In this document: one piece after another, positions 1 through 8,251 of the stretch
How the letters are laid out: each line of letters opens with the position of its first letter
Position numbering within the stretch: position 1 is the first letter of the stretch
Assembly: GCA_965229305.1 (NCBI GenBank)
Contig: CBDDIZ010000015.1
Coordinates: 21,448-85,447, forward strand
Length of the DNA stretch: 64,000 nucleotides
Source of the DNA: JALHNI01 sp965229305
GTDB lineage: Bacteria; Acidobacteriota; Terriglobia; Bryobacterales; Bryobacteraceae
Direction: 5' to 3'
Notes under the pieces: model-generated
Seen by the model: only the letters and a program-made list of their open reading frames with translations
The model's database searches: none
What the model was told of the DNA's origin: nothing
Made by a program: the position numbers and the translations under genes

Positions 1-2176
1 CGTATTCGGGGCGGGCTTGCTGCTTCCAGAAGTCGACGACGCCGAAGACTTCCTGCTCGGTGACGAAGGCGCCATGGAGACGAACGAGGCGACTGGAGCC
101 CGGAGGCAGGCAGAGCATGTCGCCTTTGCCAAGGAGGTGCTCGGCGCCCATGACGTCGAGCACGGTGCGGGAGTCGACCCGGGTGGCGACGCGGAAGCTG
201 ATGCGCGCGGGGAAGTTGGCTTTGATGAGGCCGGTGATGACGTCGACAGAGGGGCGCTGGGTGGCGAGCACGAGGTGCATGCCGACGGCGCGGGCCATCT
301 GGGCGAGACGGGCGACGGACTCTTCGACGTTGGCGCGCTCGAGCATCATGAGGTCGGCGAGCTCGTCGATGACGATGAGGATGTAGGGGAGCGGACGGAG
401 GTCCTGCTCTTCTTCGCCTTCTTCTTCGAAGAGGCTGCGGGGCTTGTCGGCGAGGGTGCGGACCTTCTTGTTGTATTGGTCGATGTTGCGGACGCCGCGT
501 TCGGCAAGGAGCTTGAGACGGCGTTCCATCTCGAGGACGGCATTGCGCAGGGCGTTGGTGGCCTTGCGGGGGTCGGTGATGACGGGGGTGAGCAGGTGGG
601 GGATGCCCTCGTACATGCCCATTTCGACGCGCTTGGGGTCGACGAGAATCATACGGACTTCGTCGGGCGTGGACTTGTAGAGGATGCTCATGATGAGCGC
701 GTTGAGCATGACCGACTTACCGGAGCCGGTGGAGCCGGCGACCAGCAGGTGAGGCATGGTCTCGAGCTGGAACATCTTGATGCGGCCGTTGACGTCCTTG
801 CCCATGGCGATGGTGAGGCGCGAAGGCGAGTTCTGGAACTCTTCGCTCTCGATCATCTGGCGGAGGGTGATCATCTCACGGCGGCGGTTGGGGACTTCGA
901 CGCCGACGGTGCTCTTGCCGGGGATGCGTTCGATGAGGATCGATTCGGCTTCGAGGCCCAAGCTCAGGTCTTCGGTGAGGGTGGTGATCTTGCTGACCTT
1001 GATGCCGGCTTCGGGCTTGAACTCGAAGGTGGTGACGACGGGGCCGGGGTTGATCTGGACGACGTTGCCGAGGACGTTGAACTCTTTGAGCTTGGTGGAG
1101 ATGTTGGCGGCGGTCTCTTTCAGTTCCTGAGCGTCGAAGCTGTTGCGCTCGGGGGGCTCGTTGAGGAGGGCGGTGGAGGGGAGCTCGAAGTGGGTGGCCT
1201 TTTTGACGGGGGCGGACTTCTTGCTGAGGTCGGCGGTGGGTGCGGCGCCGAAGGCGGCGGGCATCTCGCCCCGCATGGCGGAGACGGGCTGATCTTCGAG
1301 GACGCGAATGGGGATTTCGTCTTCGGCGGGTTCGGGTTCTTCCCAGGGAGCGCGGTCGTCGTCTTCGGCTTCGTCGAGGCCGAGATCGATGGGCGGCATG
1401 GCGGAGGGGCGCGCGGGTGCGGGGGGCATCTCGACGAGATTGGTGGGGGCTGTCGCGGCGGCGGCCGCAGCTTTCGCCTTGGGGGCGAGCGGGTCGACGA
1501 TCTTGGCGCCGGACTCGGCGAGGGCGGCTTTGAGTTGCGAGGCCTTCGCGGAGGTGGCGGGGGCGGGGGCCGGCTTGCGGGCGGGGGTGAGCTTCAGGCT
1601 GGTGACGCCTTCCCAAATGTAGCGGAGAGAGTCGAGGGGGCCTTTGAGCCAGACGCCGACACTTTCCAGGGTGAAGGTGGAGATCAGGTAAAGAGATGAG
1701 AGCAGGAGCAGCAGGGTGAACAGAGCCGCGCCGGTGACGTTCATGGCGTCGATGAGGAAGTCAGCGAAGAGGAAGCCGACCAAGCCGCCGGCGGGGATGT
1801 TCGAAGCGAACATGCGGAGGCTGGGGGCGAGCGAAAGGGCGACGCAGCCGCCGCCGACGAACATGGCGGCGCCGCAGAGTTTAGCCCAGGGCGTTTCAAT
1901 GGGCTGGGAGCGGAGCCAGCGCCAGCCGAGGACGCCGAACAGGGGCGGGAGAACGAAGCTGGCGAGGCCGAGGATCTGGAAGCAGAGGTCGGCGATGTGG
2001 GCGCCGATGCGGCCCATGAGGTTGTCGGCGCGGACGACGCTGGAGACAGCGTTCCATGAAGGGTCTGTGCTCTGGTAGGAGATGAGACTGAGGAAGATAT
2101 AGAGGCCGCTCGCAAGAAACACGAGGGCCACCACCTCATTGAGGCGTTTGTGGGGGGTGGGTCCTAAAAAAAGCAT
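1..2176 (-). CDS. ftsK: DNA translocase FtsK/SpoIIIE, 3'-truncated by window edge
   Basis: FtsK anchors at the division septum and pumps chromosomal DNA with its RecA-like motor. About 725 codons are visible and the C-terminal end, including any gamma domain, lies beyond base 1. The N-terminus shows several hydrophobic membrane segments in its first 170 residues. A Pro/Ala-rich acidic linker of about 150 residues follows, then the motor domain. Walker A (AGSTGSGKS) is encoded near 712-741 and Walker B (ILIVIDELADLMM) near 361-387; the downstream motif LATQRPSVDVITG is also present. The start is the ATG at 2176, reading MLFLGPTPHKRL. A long open frame on the opposite strand across this gene is a composition artefact. 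Identification is firm; septal versus SpoIIIE-type role is inferred from family knowledge. Confidence 0.95.
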   Translation of the reverse strand, partial: MLFLGPTPHKRLNEVVALVFLASGLYIFLSLISYQSTDPSWNAVSSVVRADNLMGRIGAHIADLCFQILGLASFVLPPLFGVLGWRWLRSQPIETPWAKLCGAAMFVGGGCVALSLAPSLRMFASNIPAGGLVGFLFADFLIDAMNVTGAALFTLLLLLSSLYLISTFTLESVGVWLKGPLDSLRYIWEGVTSLKLTPARKPAPAPATSAKASQLKAALAESGAKIVDPLAPKAKAAAAAATAPTNLVEMPPAPARPSAMPPIDLGLDEAEDDDRAPWEEPEPAEDEIPIRVLEDQPVSAMRGEMPAAFGAAPTADLSKKSAPVKKATHFELPSTALLNEPPERNSFDAQELKETAANISTKLKEFNVLGNVVQINPGPVVTTFEFKPEAGIKVSKITTLTEDLSLGLEAESILIERIPGKSTVGVEVPNRRREMITLRQMIESEEFQNSPSRLTIAMGKDVNGRIKMFQLETMPHLLVAGSTGSGKSVMLNALIMSILYKSTPDEVRMILVDPKRVEMGMYEGIPHLLTPVITDPRKATNALRNAVLEMERRLKLLAERGVRNIDQYNKKVRTLADKPRSLFEEEGEEEQDLRPLPYILIVIDELADLMMLERANVEESVARLAQMARAVGMHLVLATQRPSVDVITGLIKANFPARISFRVATRVDSRTVLDVMGAEHLLGKGDMLCLPPGSSRLVRLHGAFVTEQEVFGVVDFWKQQARPEY

Positions 2177-2231
2177 TCGTCGCGTTGCCGCGAGATCGCC
2201 TGGGCAGGAGTCAGAATAGCACGATTGCGGG

Positions 2232-3569
2232 CTACTTGGCGGAGACGGTGCGGGATTCGGTGATGCTGCCGTTGTCGCCGGTGAAGACTTCGAGGCGCAG
2301 GTTCACGTTGCTGTGGACGTTGCGGATGATGACGCTGCCGGTTTGGAGGTCAGCGGGCTTCAGTTCGACGGGCTTGTAGAAGTCACCGTCCTGGATGTGC
2401 AGAACGCCGCGCTTGGAGTTCAAGACGGGGACGGCGCTGCGGTCCCAGGTGACGTGGATCGAGTCGGGTTCCTGCTGGACGGCGAGCGAGAGGCTGTAGG
2501 CCGAGAGCGGAATGACGTTGGCGGGGCGCTTGATCGTGATGGCGATCAGGAAGCCGACCATGACGCCGAGCAGAAGGAAGATCGAGGAAAGGGGCAGCCA
2601 GACCCAGCTCTTTTTGAGCTTGGAAGAGGCTTCGGTGTTGAAGGTGTTGCCGTTGCCGGAGCCGCCGAAGCTGGGGGCGGCGCCGGCGATTTCGCGTTGC
2701 GAAGAGGCGGTGACGTCGAAGCTGGGGCTGAACGGGGCTTCTTCGGATTTGCCGAAGAGCGGGCGCTGGTCCGTGGTGCTGCCGGGAGGCGGCAGGGGAA
2801 CGGCGACCGGAATCGGGCCGGCGGTCTTGAGGTCGCGGATCGGGATGGCGCCACGGGAGTCGTCGGCGTCGTCCCGCGATTCCTGGGGAGCGGCCGAATC
2901 GGCCACGGGGGCTTCGGCTTCCGGGGCGGCCGGGGGCGGCACGATCATCGGACGGGCCGGTTCGCTGGTGGGCGCGCCACCGCCCAATTCGCGGCGGCGG
3001 AAGGGGAAGGTCAGGTATGGGTTGTCGCTGCGAATCTGGCCATTTTCTTCGAAGAAGAAGCCGGCCTGGCTGACCTTGGTGGCGAACGGGCGGATCAGGA
3101 GGACGATGCTGGTGGGATCCGGGAAGTAGTTCGAGAAGAGCTGCAGGTCTTCGTCGGTGAGGCCCATGCCGTCGCGGGTATGGCTGCGGTAGTAGCCGAT
3201 GGGACGGAGCTCGGGGTCAGTTCCCTGCCCGGCTTTGTTGACGGCATCGGAGAAAGCGAGGGTGTCGTTCTCGGTGAGGAGATAGGACGGGCCGCGGCGG
3301 TAGGCGCAGGGGACGGGGACGAAGTCGTGAATGTGGACGACGAGGGGACCGGACTTATCGACCTGACCGAGCAGAAGGCCGCCGACTTCTCCGCCCCGTT
3401 TGGGGACCGAACCGAAGCCGCGCATGACTTCCACCGACAGCTTGTCGATGACGTCGAAATCGAGGCGGATCTGGATCGATTTCCCTTCGGGAGCCCAGGT
3501 GTAATAGGACTGTGGTGCGGTCATCTCCTCCACCAACGGTACGCTCGTTACTGTGTTCTCTGTCGCCAT
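2232..3569 (-). CDS. JAMM/MPN-like domain protein with one transmembrane segment; metal site degenerate
   Basis: The 445-residue product has three parts. Residues about 30-190 resemble an MPN/JAB fold. They carry Glu61 in GGEVGGLLLG and the string YYRSHTRDGMGLTDED. Aligned to the JAMM consensus HxHx7SxxD, the spacing is exact (positions 128, 130, 138, 141), but the first His is Arg128 and the Ser is Thr138; His130 and Asp141 remain. Residues 200-320 form a Pro/Ala-rich linker, about 321-346 form one membrane helix, and about 100 residues follow outside. Isopeptidase activity is therefore doubtful, and a ligand-binding or scaffold role is equally possible. It is transcribed divergently from rsmI and lies just upstream of ftsK on the same strand (55 bp between them). 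Confidence 0.7.
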   Translation of the reverse strand: MATENTVTSVPLVEEMTAPQSYYTWAPEGKSIQIRLDFDVIDKLSVEVMRGFGSVPKRGGEVGGLLLGQVDKSGPLVVHIHDFVPVPCAYRRGPSYLLTENDTLAFSDAVNKAGQGTDPELRPIGYYRSHTRDGMGLTDEDLQLFSNYFPDPTSIVLLIRPFATKVSQAGFFFEENGQIRSDNPYLTFPFRRRELGGGAPTSEPARPMIVPPPAAPEAEAPVADSAAPQESRDDADDSRGAIPIRDLKTAGPIPVAVPLPPPGSTTDQRPLFGKSEEAPFSPSFDVTASSQREIAGAAPSFGGSGNGNTFNTEASSKLKKSWVWLPLSSIFLLLGVMVGFLIAITIKRPANVIPLSAYSLSLAVQQEPDSIHVTWDRSAVPVLNSKRGVLHIQDGDFYKPVELKPADLQTGSVIIRNVHSNVNLRLEVFTGDNGSITESRTVSAK

Positions 3570-3648
3570 CGTCCTTGTTTTCCGTAGGCCGATCTCAGAA
3601 CGGCTTCAGCAAGCTTCTGAAATTGAAGGTCTTGCGCGTGTTCTTCAT

Positions 3649-3676
3649 ATCTTAGTACAAACTTCCGAATCGGCAA
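3649..3676 (-). promoter_or_regulatory. possible promoter of the JAMM-like gene
   Basis: On the minus strand TTGCCG (3676-3671) is followed after 16 bp by TAAGAT (3654-3649), giving a sigma-70-like element about 80 bp upstream of the start at 3569. Both hexamers are imperfect, so this is a weak call. Confidence 0.3.
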
Positions 3677-3736
3677 ATGAATCTTTCGCCTGAGGTTCGC
3701 TCGGCTGTTTGAGTGCCCTAAGGTACTATCGGCTAA

Positions 3737-4546
3737 ATGCCGGGAACTCTCTATATAGTCGCCACGCCGATCGGGAACCTGGGGGATTTGACGTATCGGG
3801 CGGCGCGGATTCTGGCGGAGGTGGATCTGATTGCGTGCGAAGACACGCGGCAAACGGCGAAGCTACTGCAGCATTACGAGATCCGGACGCCGACCACGAG
3901 TTTGCATGAGCATAACGAACGGCAGAAGTTGGAGAAGCTGTTGGAGCGATTGGAGGGGGGCGAGTCGGTGGCGCTGGTGTCGGATGCGGGGACGCCGCTG
4001 ATTTCGGATCCGGGGTTTCCGTTGGTGCGGGAGGCGCGGCAGCGGGGAATTGCGGTGGTGCCGGTGCCGGGTCCGGCAGCGGTGACGACGGCGTTGTCGG
4101 CGGCGGGCTTGCCGACGGACGCCTTCTACTTTGGGGGATTTTTGCCGCCGAAGTCCGGGGCGCGGCGAAAGGCTCTCGAGAGTTTGGCGGGGCTCGAGGC
4201 GACGTTGTGTTTCTATGAGGCGCCGCATCGGCTGCGGGAGACGCTGACGGATGTGGCGGAAGTACTGCCGCATCGGCCGGTGGTGGTGGCGCGGGAGTTG
4301 ACGAAGCTGCACGAGGAGTTCGCGGCGGGGGATCCGGCGGAGTTGGCGGAAACGGTGACCGAGCGGGGGGAGATTACGCTGCTGATCGGGAAATCGGAGG
4401 GGCGGGAGGCGCCGCCGGCGGAAGACGAACTCAAGCGGGAGTATGGAGAGCTGACGAAGGGTGGGATGGCGCCGAGCGCGGCGGCGAAGCAATTGGCGCA
4501 GAAGTACGGGTTGTCGAAGCGGGATGTCTATAAGTTAGGGCTGTAG
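3737..4546 (+). CDS. rsmI: 16S rRNA (cytidine-1402-2'-O)-methyltransferase RsmI
   Basis: RsmI uses S-adenosylmethionine to methylate the ribose of C1402 in the decoding centre of 16S rRNA. The 269-residue length fits the family. The family signature is present in order: TPIGNLGDLT at residues 10-19, EDTR at 35-38, then SDAGTPLISDPG and VPGPAAVTTALSAAGLP of the SAM-binding tetrapyrrole-methylase fold. The C-terminal tail ends in the usual basic segment with YGLSKRDVYKL. The start is the ATG at 3737. The gene stands alone on this strand and is followed by a strong hairpin terminator. Cytoplasmic. Confidence 0.96.
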   Translation: MPGTLYIVATPIGNLGDLTYRAARILAEVDLIACEDTRQTAKLLQHYEIRTPTTSLHEHNERQKLEKLLERLEGGESVALVSDAGTPLISDPGFPLVREARQRGIAVVPVPGPAAVTTALSAAGLPTDAFYFGGFLPPKSGARRKALESLAGLEATLCFYEAPHRLRETLTDVAEVLPHRPVVVARELTKLHEEFAAGDPAELAETVTERGEITLLIGKSEGREAPPAEDELKREYGELTKGGMAPSAAAKQLAQKYGLSKRDVYKLGL

Positions 4547-4568
4547 GTGTTTCGGCCGCTGAATGAGA

Positions 4569-4610
4569 AACGCGGGCAGTCCTGGGTGGGACGGCCCGCG
4601 TTCGGTTTTT
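4569..4610 (+). terminator. intrinsic terminator after rsmI
   Basis: AACGCGGGC (4569-4577) pairs perfectly with GCCCGCGTT (4594-4602), and an inner GTCC/GGAC extends the stem. A T run at 4606-4610 follows. It sits between two convergent genes, 22 bp after the rsmI stop, and may also stop transcripts arriving from the minus strand. Confidence 0.8.
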
Positions 4611-4620
4611 GGGGTGAGAG

Positions 4621-5295
4621 CTACTTGCGGCTGGAGTAGCGGTTGAGTTCCTGGAGCAGTTCGCCGGCGGCGGCGGGCGCTTGGGGGTTCTGGGTCATGA
4701 TTTCCTTGTTCGAATAACCTTTGCCGTACATGGCGCGGTTGGCGTCGATGTCTTCGCGGAGGGTGGCGCCCTGGAGGGAGATGCCGGCGAAGACGCCGCG
4801 CTGGCGGGAATAGCTCAGGATTTCGGCGGTGAGCTTACCGTCGGTTTGGGCGGTGGCGTCGCGGCCGACGGGTCCGGCGGCAACGCTGGCTTCGCCACCC
4901 ATGGTGAATTTGCTCGAGAGCAGGCGTTCGGCGCCGCGCTTGTTCATGACGATCAGGATGACGTCCATTTCGGCGCCACCGATTTGGAAGCCGAAGCTGC
5001 CACCTTCAATGCGGACGGCGGCGGGGCTCTTCCAACCGACGCCATCGGCCTGACGGCAGGTCATGAAGCCTTTGCCGAACTTGCCGCCGACGACGAAGGC
5101 GCCCTTCTTAAGGCCGGGGACGATGACGGCGCACTCGGCTTTGTCCATGAGGTCCTGGGGGATGGCCTTTTCCTTGATGCCCATCACTTCGCGGAGCACG
5201 GTGGCGGCCTCGTTGAGGCGCTTTTCTTCCGAGGATTGGGCGAAGGCGAGGGGCAGGAGGGACAGTCCGACAAGTCCAACAGCAAGAGTTTTCAT
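4621..5295 (-). CDS. secreted SYLF/YSC84-domain protein
   Basis: The product has 224 residues with a clear signal peptide (MKTLAVGLVGLSLLPLAFAQ). The rest matches the SYLF domain pattern: an N-terminal helix rich in KRLNEAATVLREVM, then CAVIVPGLKKGAFVVGG, the GVGWKSPAAVRIEG segment, GFQIGGAEMDVILIVMN, and the GRDA-x-AQTDGKLTAEILSYSR-x-RGVFAGISL tail. SYLF proteins are known to bind lipids; the bacterial exported versions have no established substrate. The product is expected in the periplasm. It converges with rsmI across a shared hairpin region. No operon partner is visible. Confidence 0.85.
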   Translation of the reverse strand: MKTLAVGLVGLSLLPLAFAQSSEEKRLNEAATVLREVMGIKEKAIPQDLMDKAECAVIVPGLKKGAFVVGGKFGKGFMTCRQADGVGWKSPAAVRIEGGSFGFQIGGAEMDVILIVMNKRGAERLLSSKFTMGGEASVAAGPVGRDATAQTDGKLTAEILSYSRQRGVFAGISLQGATLREDIDANRAMYGKGYSNKEIMTQNPQAPAAAGELLQELNRYSSRK

Positions 5296-5348
5296 ACTTC
5301 TATTTTAGTCCTGGTGCTTTCGAGGTGGTGGGGGAGGAGGATGTAAAC

Positions 5349-5639
5349 ATGCCAGCGATTGGATTGTTGACACTCGAGCTGCATCTGGTGGATGCGCATT
5401 CGTTGAAGGACAAGCGGCACTTTGTGCTGGGGGTGAAGGAGAGGTTGCGGAGGCGGTTCAATGTGGCGGTGGCGGAGACGGAGGATGTGGAGCTGCAGAA
5501 CCGGTCGGTGGTGCAGGCGGTGACGATTTCGGGGAGCCGGAGTCATGCGGAGCTGGTGTTGAAGGCGGCGGAGGAGGTGGCGGCGGATTTTTTGGGGCCG
5601 TACTTGGTTTCGGCGGGGGTGGAGTGGCTGGAGGGGTGA
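5349..5639 (+). CDS. DUF503 (YlxP-like) protein
   Basis: A 96-residue cytoplasmic protein of the DUF503 family. The pattern LTLELHLVDAHSLKDKR, then RLRRRFNVAVAE and a C-terminal VEWLEG matches YlxP-type proteins, which often sit near ribosome-maturation genes in other bacteria; their function is not settled. The ATG at 5349 is preferred over an in-frame codon at 5325 because a GGGGGAGGAGG ribosome site ends about 8 bases before it. The gene diverges from the SYLF gene and is followed by the heat-shock promoter. Confidence 0.85.
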   Translation: MPAIGLLTLELHLVDAHSLKDKRHFVLGVKERLRRRFNVAVAETEDVELQNRSVVQAVTISGSRSHAELVLKAAEEVAADFLGPYLVSAGVEWLEG

Positions 5640-5663
5640 TCACAGTATCCACGCAATATTTTT

Positions 5664-5693
5664 CTTGACAGTCTAACACTCATATAATATTCT
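5664..5693 (+). promoter_or_regulatory. heat-shock promoter with HAIR-like (HspR) operator
   Basis: TTGACA at 5665-5670 and TATTCT at 5688-5693 are separated by 17 bp; a perfect TATAAT at 5683-5688 has only a 12-bp spacer. Overlapping the -35, CTTGACA-N7-ACTCATA (5664-5684) matches the HAIR consensus CTTGAGT-N7-ACTCAAG at 10 of 14 positions with exact spacing. This suggests repression by an HspR-type regulator; no hspR gene is in the window. A CIRCE element was considered and does not fit. Confidence 0.6.
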
Positions 5694-5734
5694 GAGTTTG
5701 TCAGTAAGACATCTACTACGGAGAACACGCAACC

Positions 5735-6151
5735 ATGACCCTGACCACCTTCCGCACCCCTTTCAACGTCTTCGACGAAGCTCTGGCCCGTCTCGCGGAG
5801 CCCGCTCAGGCGTCCCCGGTTTGGACGCCCGCCGTCGACGTCATCGAAAACGAGCACGATATTGTTTTGAAGGCTGACCTTCCCGGGATTCCGCAGGAAG
5901 CCATCGAAGTGAAGTTCGAGAACGGTACGTTGACGATCAAGGGCGAGCGCAAGTACGAGAACGAGCAGAAGCAGCCTGGCTTCCGCCGGATCGAGCGCGG
6001 CTATGGCGCCTTCGCGCGGCACTACACGCTGCCGGAAACGATCGACATCACGCAAGTGAAGGCCGATTACAAGAACGGTGAGCTGACGGTGACGCTGCCC
6101 AAGAAGGAAGCGGCCAAGGCGCGGACGATTCCGGTGGTGATCAACGCGTAA
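5735..6151 (+). CDS. small heat-shock protein, Hsp20/alpha-crystallin family
   Basis: An ATP-independent holdase chaperone that binds unfolding proteins in the cytoplasm. The 138-residue product has a short N-terminal arm (about 30 residues), an alpha-crystallin domain from PAVDVIENEHDIVLKADLPG to NGELTVTLPK, and a C-terminal I-P-V anchor (RTIPVVI) used for oligomer assembly. Typical motifs VKFENGTLTIKGERK and the RHYTLPETID strand are visible. It is monocistronic: a strong promoter with an HspR-like site lies upstream and a long hairpin terminator 30 bp downstream. Confidence 0.95.
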   Translation: MTLTTFRTPFNVFDEALARLAEPAQASPVWTPAVDVIENEHDIVLKADLPGIPQEAIEVKFENGTLTIKGERKYENEQKQPGFRRIERGYGAFARHYTLPETIDITQVKADYKNGELTVTLPKKEAAKARTIPVVINA

Positions 6152-6181
6152 TCTCTGTCATCCCTGTACTGAGAGAGCCAA

Positions 6182-6226
6182 GGGCGGAGGCGACCTAAGC
6201 GGGTCGTCTCCGCCCGATTTGTTTTT
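6182..6226 (+). terminator. intrinsic terminator after the Hsp20 gene
   Basis: A 14-bp stem (6182-6195 with 6202-6215, one G-T pair) closes a 6-base loop and is followed by ATTTGTTTTT. This is one of the strongest hairpins in the window and separates the heat-shock gene from the AbiE pair. Confidence 0.9.
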
Positions 6227-6287
6227 GGGGCTGGGTGTTGCAAGTTCTCGAGTGTTGTGTGAATGTATCAAGGAAACGCAACAGTTC

Positions 6288-6890
6288 ATGGACAAGACCA
6301 TCAGCGAAAGAGTGCTGGCGCTGGTTCGCCAACGGGGTATTGTGAGGCCGCGAGATCTGGAGCGGCAGGGCATCTCTCGCGAATATCTTCTCCGATTGCT
6401 GCGTCAAGGTGCAGTGAACCGGTTGGGACGGGGACTTTACGAACTGGCGGAGGCGTCTCCAACGGAGCATCACAGCTTGGCTGTCGTAGCGAAAGAAGCG
6501 CCTCAAGGAGTAATCTGCCTTTTGTCGGCGCTCCGCTTTCATGGGCTGACGACTCAGCAACCACTGGAGGTTTGGGTGGGCATTCCGACTAGGGCCTGGC
6601 ATCCGGCCCTCGCGGGCGCGGCGCATCGGGTGGTTCGCTATTCGGAGACGACCTGGCAAGCAGGAGTTGAGTCGCACCGCATTGAAGGCGTGATCGTGCG
6701 GATCTTCAATCCCGCGAAGACCATTGCCGATTGCTTTAAGTACCGCAATAAGATTGGGCTGGACGTGGCGCTCGAAGCTCTGCGGGACGCGCTGCGTCAA
6801 CGGAAAGCGACGGTGGATGAGATTGAGCATTACGCGCAGATCTGTCGCGTTTCCCGGGTGATTCGGCCCTATTTGGAGGCGAGCGTTTGA
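6288..6890 (+). CDS. AbiEi-type antitoxin (type IV toxin-antitoxin)
   Basis: The antitoxin half of an AbiE phage-defence pair. AbiEi proteins bind their own promoter through an N-terminal winged helix and counteract the AbiEii nucleotidyltransferase without stable binding. The 200-residue product has the N-terminal wing (VLALVRQRGIVRPRDLERQGIS, then YLLRLLRQG), the LGRGLYEL turn, and the C-terminal domain with ICLLSALRFHGLTTQ and the NPAKTIADCFKYRNKIGLD signature. The ATG at 6288 is preferred over an upstream codon because domain similarity begins there. It overlaps the next gene as TTGA, implying translational coupling. Codon choice is less GC-biased than in flanking genes, consistent with transfer. 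Confidence 0.88.
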   Translation: MDKTISERVLALVRQRGIVRPRDLERQGISREYLLRLLRQGAVNRLGRGLYELAEASPTEHHSLAVVAKEAPQGVICLLSALRFHGLTTQQPLEVWVGIPTRAWHPALAGAAHRVVRYSETTWQAGVESHRIEGVIVRIFNPAKTIADCFKYRNKIGLDVALEALRDALRQRKATVDEIEHYAQICRVSRVIRPYLEASV

Positions 6891-7801
6891 GCGTTAGACA
6901 GGCGAAGAACCTCAGCGCTTCGGTGCGAGCCAAGCTGTTGAATCGATCACGCGAACGGCGAGAAGACTTCCAGTTTGTGCTGGGGCGGTGGGTTGCGGAA
7001 CGCTTTCTCTACCGACTCGGACAATCGGCGCACCGTGATCGTTATGTCTTAAAGGGCGCCACACTGTTCCTGGTTTGGCAGGGAGGTATTGCTCGTCCGA
7101 CCCGGGATCTCGATTTCCTTGCCTACGGATCGTCTGAGGCCAGCGCAGTTACGAAGGCGATCCGGGAGATTTGCCAAGTGCCGGCCGACGATGGGTTGGT
7201 GTTCGAACTGGGGGAGATTCGGACTGAGGAGACTCGAGCGGAAGCCGAGTACGACGGCATGAGAGTGCTGGTGCCGGCAGCGCTCGATCAGGCTCGCGTG
7301 GTCCTGCAACTGGACCTCGGATTCGGAGACGCAGTGGAGCCTCCTTCGTCAGAGATCGAGCTTCCGGTGATGCTGGAATTTCCGGCGCCGAAGGTTCGAG
7401 CGTATCCCGCGGAGGTGGTGATTGCGGAGAAGTTTCAGGCCATGGTTCAGCTTGGTATCGCCAACAGCCGGATGAAAGACTTCTTCGATCTGTGGGCCTT
7501 GTCGCGAGAACAGGCGTTTCAAATGACTCGTCTGCGACGGGCAGTCAGGGCGACTTTTGAACGGCGTAGAACGCCGCTGCCGAAAGTGCGTCCGACGGCT
7601 TTGACCGATGACTTTCTGAAGGATCAGGCCAAGGCGGCTTTGTGGAAAGCGTTTCTGAAGCGGGTCGGCTCGCCTGAGGGGGCCGCACTGGGGGAGGTGG
7701 GAGAGGCGATTGCGCGTTTCATCATGCCTGTCGTCGAGCGAAGCGGCGACGATGGGGCGGAACGGAGATGGCCACCCAACGGACCATGGACAGCCGGGTA
7801 G
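6887..7801 (+). CDS. AbiEii-type nucleotidyltransferase toxin
   Basis: The toxin half of the pair, a DNA polymerase beta-like nucleotidyltransferase (DUF1814/AbiEii). In the 304-residue product KGATLF lies at 56-61, and the active-site segment RPTRDLDFL at 70-78 carries the metal-binding pair Asp74/Asp76. Further on are AEKFQAMVQLG and RMKDFFDLWALS, the family's third and fourth motifs. The start is a TTG whose bases overlap the antitoxin stop, so expression depends on the antitoxin being translated. The gene ends 20 bp before a convergent gene. All catalytic motifs look intact. Known relatives block growth after phage infection; the target here is unknown. Confidence 0.88.
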   Translation: MSVRQAKNLSASVRAKLLNRSRERREDFQFVLGRWVAERFLYRLGQSAHRDRYVLKGATLFLVWQGGIARPTRDLDFLAYGSSEASAVTKAIREICQVPADDGLVFELGEIRTEETRAEAEYDGMRVLVPAALDQARVVLQLDLGFGDAVEPPSSEIELPVMLEFPAPKVRAYPAEVVIAEKFQAMVQLGIANSRMKDFFDLWALSREQAFQMTRLRRAVRATFERRRTPLPKVRPTALTDDFLKDQAKAALWKAFLKRVGSPEGAALGEVGEAIARFIMPVVERSGDDGAERRWPPNGPWTAG

Positions 7802-7821
7802 CAAACGGTGAGGTTGCTCAC

Positions 7822-8247
7822 CTAGTTGAGGTCAGCGGGGGACGGGCGGGTCCGGCGGAGGAGGTGGAAGAGGAGGAGGCCGGCGGGGCCGAAGAGGAAG
7901 GTGAGGAGGAGGCAGGGGGTGAGGAGCCAGTGGGCGAGGCCGCGGGATTGGCCGTCGCGGAGTTCCCAGGCGCCGATGAAGAGGTCGAAGGCGAGGTAGT
8001 GGAGCCAGCCGCCGAGGAGGAGCCAGGGGTTGGCGAAGAGTTGGGAGACGGCGGCGAGGGAGTCGAAGCCGCCGGTGGACTCGCCCCAGTGGAGGGCGAG
8101 GACGGCGACATAGGTGACCGAAAGAGCGAGGGGCAGAACGCAACCGGCGAGGGGCTGGGTGTAGCGCCAGCGGGGAGCGCAGATCAGGAGCAACCAACCG
8201 GGGAGAACGGCGGTGTTGGCGACGGAGAAGATCTGCGCGGCGGTCAT
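7822..8247 (-). CDS. ABA4-like (DUF4281) membrane protein
   Basis: A small (141-residue) protein with four hydrophobic helices, starting MTAAQIFSVANTAVLPGW. The pattern LLGGWLHYLAFDLFIGAWELRD followed by LAHWLLTPCLLLTFLFGPAGLLL matches the ABA4-like family, first named from plant neoxanthin synthesis; bacterial members have no assigned reaction. Start at 8247 is supported by tight spacing: the upstream CPBP gene stops at 8252, four bases away, so the two form an operon. Confidence 0.72.
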   Translation of the reverse strand: MTAAQIFSVANTAVLPGWLLLICAPRWRYTQPLAGCVLPLALSVTYVAVLALHWGESTGGFDSLAAVSQLFANPWLLLGGWLHYLAFDLFIGAWELRDGQSRGLAHWLLTPCLLLTFLFGPAGLLLFHLLRRTRPSPADLN

Positions 8248-8251
8248 GGGA

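Noticed and set aside
17..1699. 560-codon open frame on the plus strand across ftsK
   Set aside because: It is rich in Gly, Asp, Glu and Val with no domain; the minus strand encodes an unmistakable FtsK motor. A high-GC shadow.
5673..5702. CIRCE-like element (CTAACACTC ... GAGTTTGTC) before the Hsp20 gene
   Set aside because: The spacer is 12 instead of 9 and the right half matches poorly; the HAIR reading fits with exact spacing.
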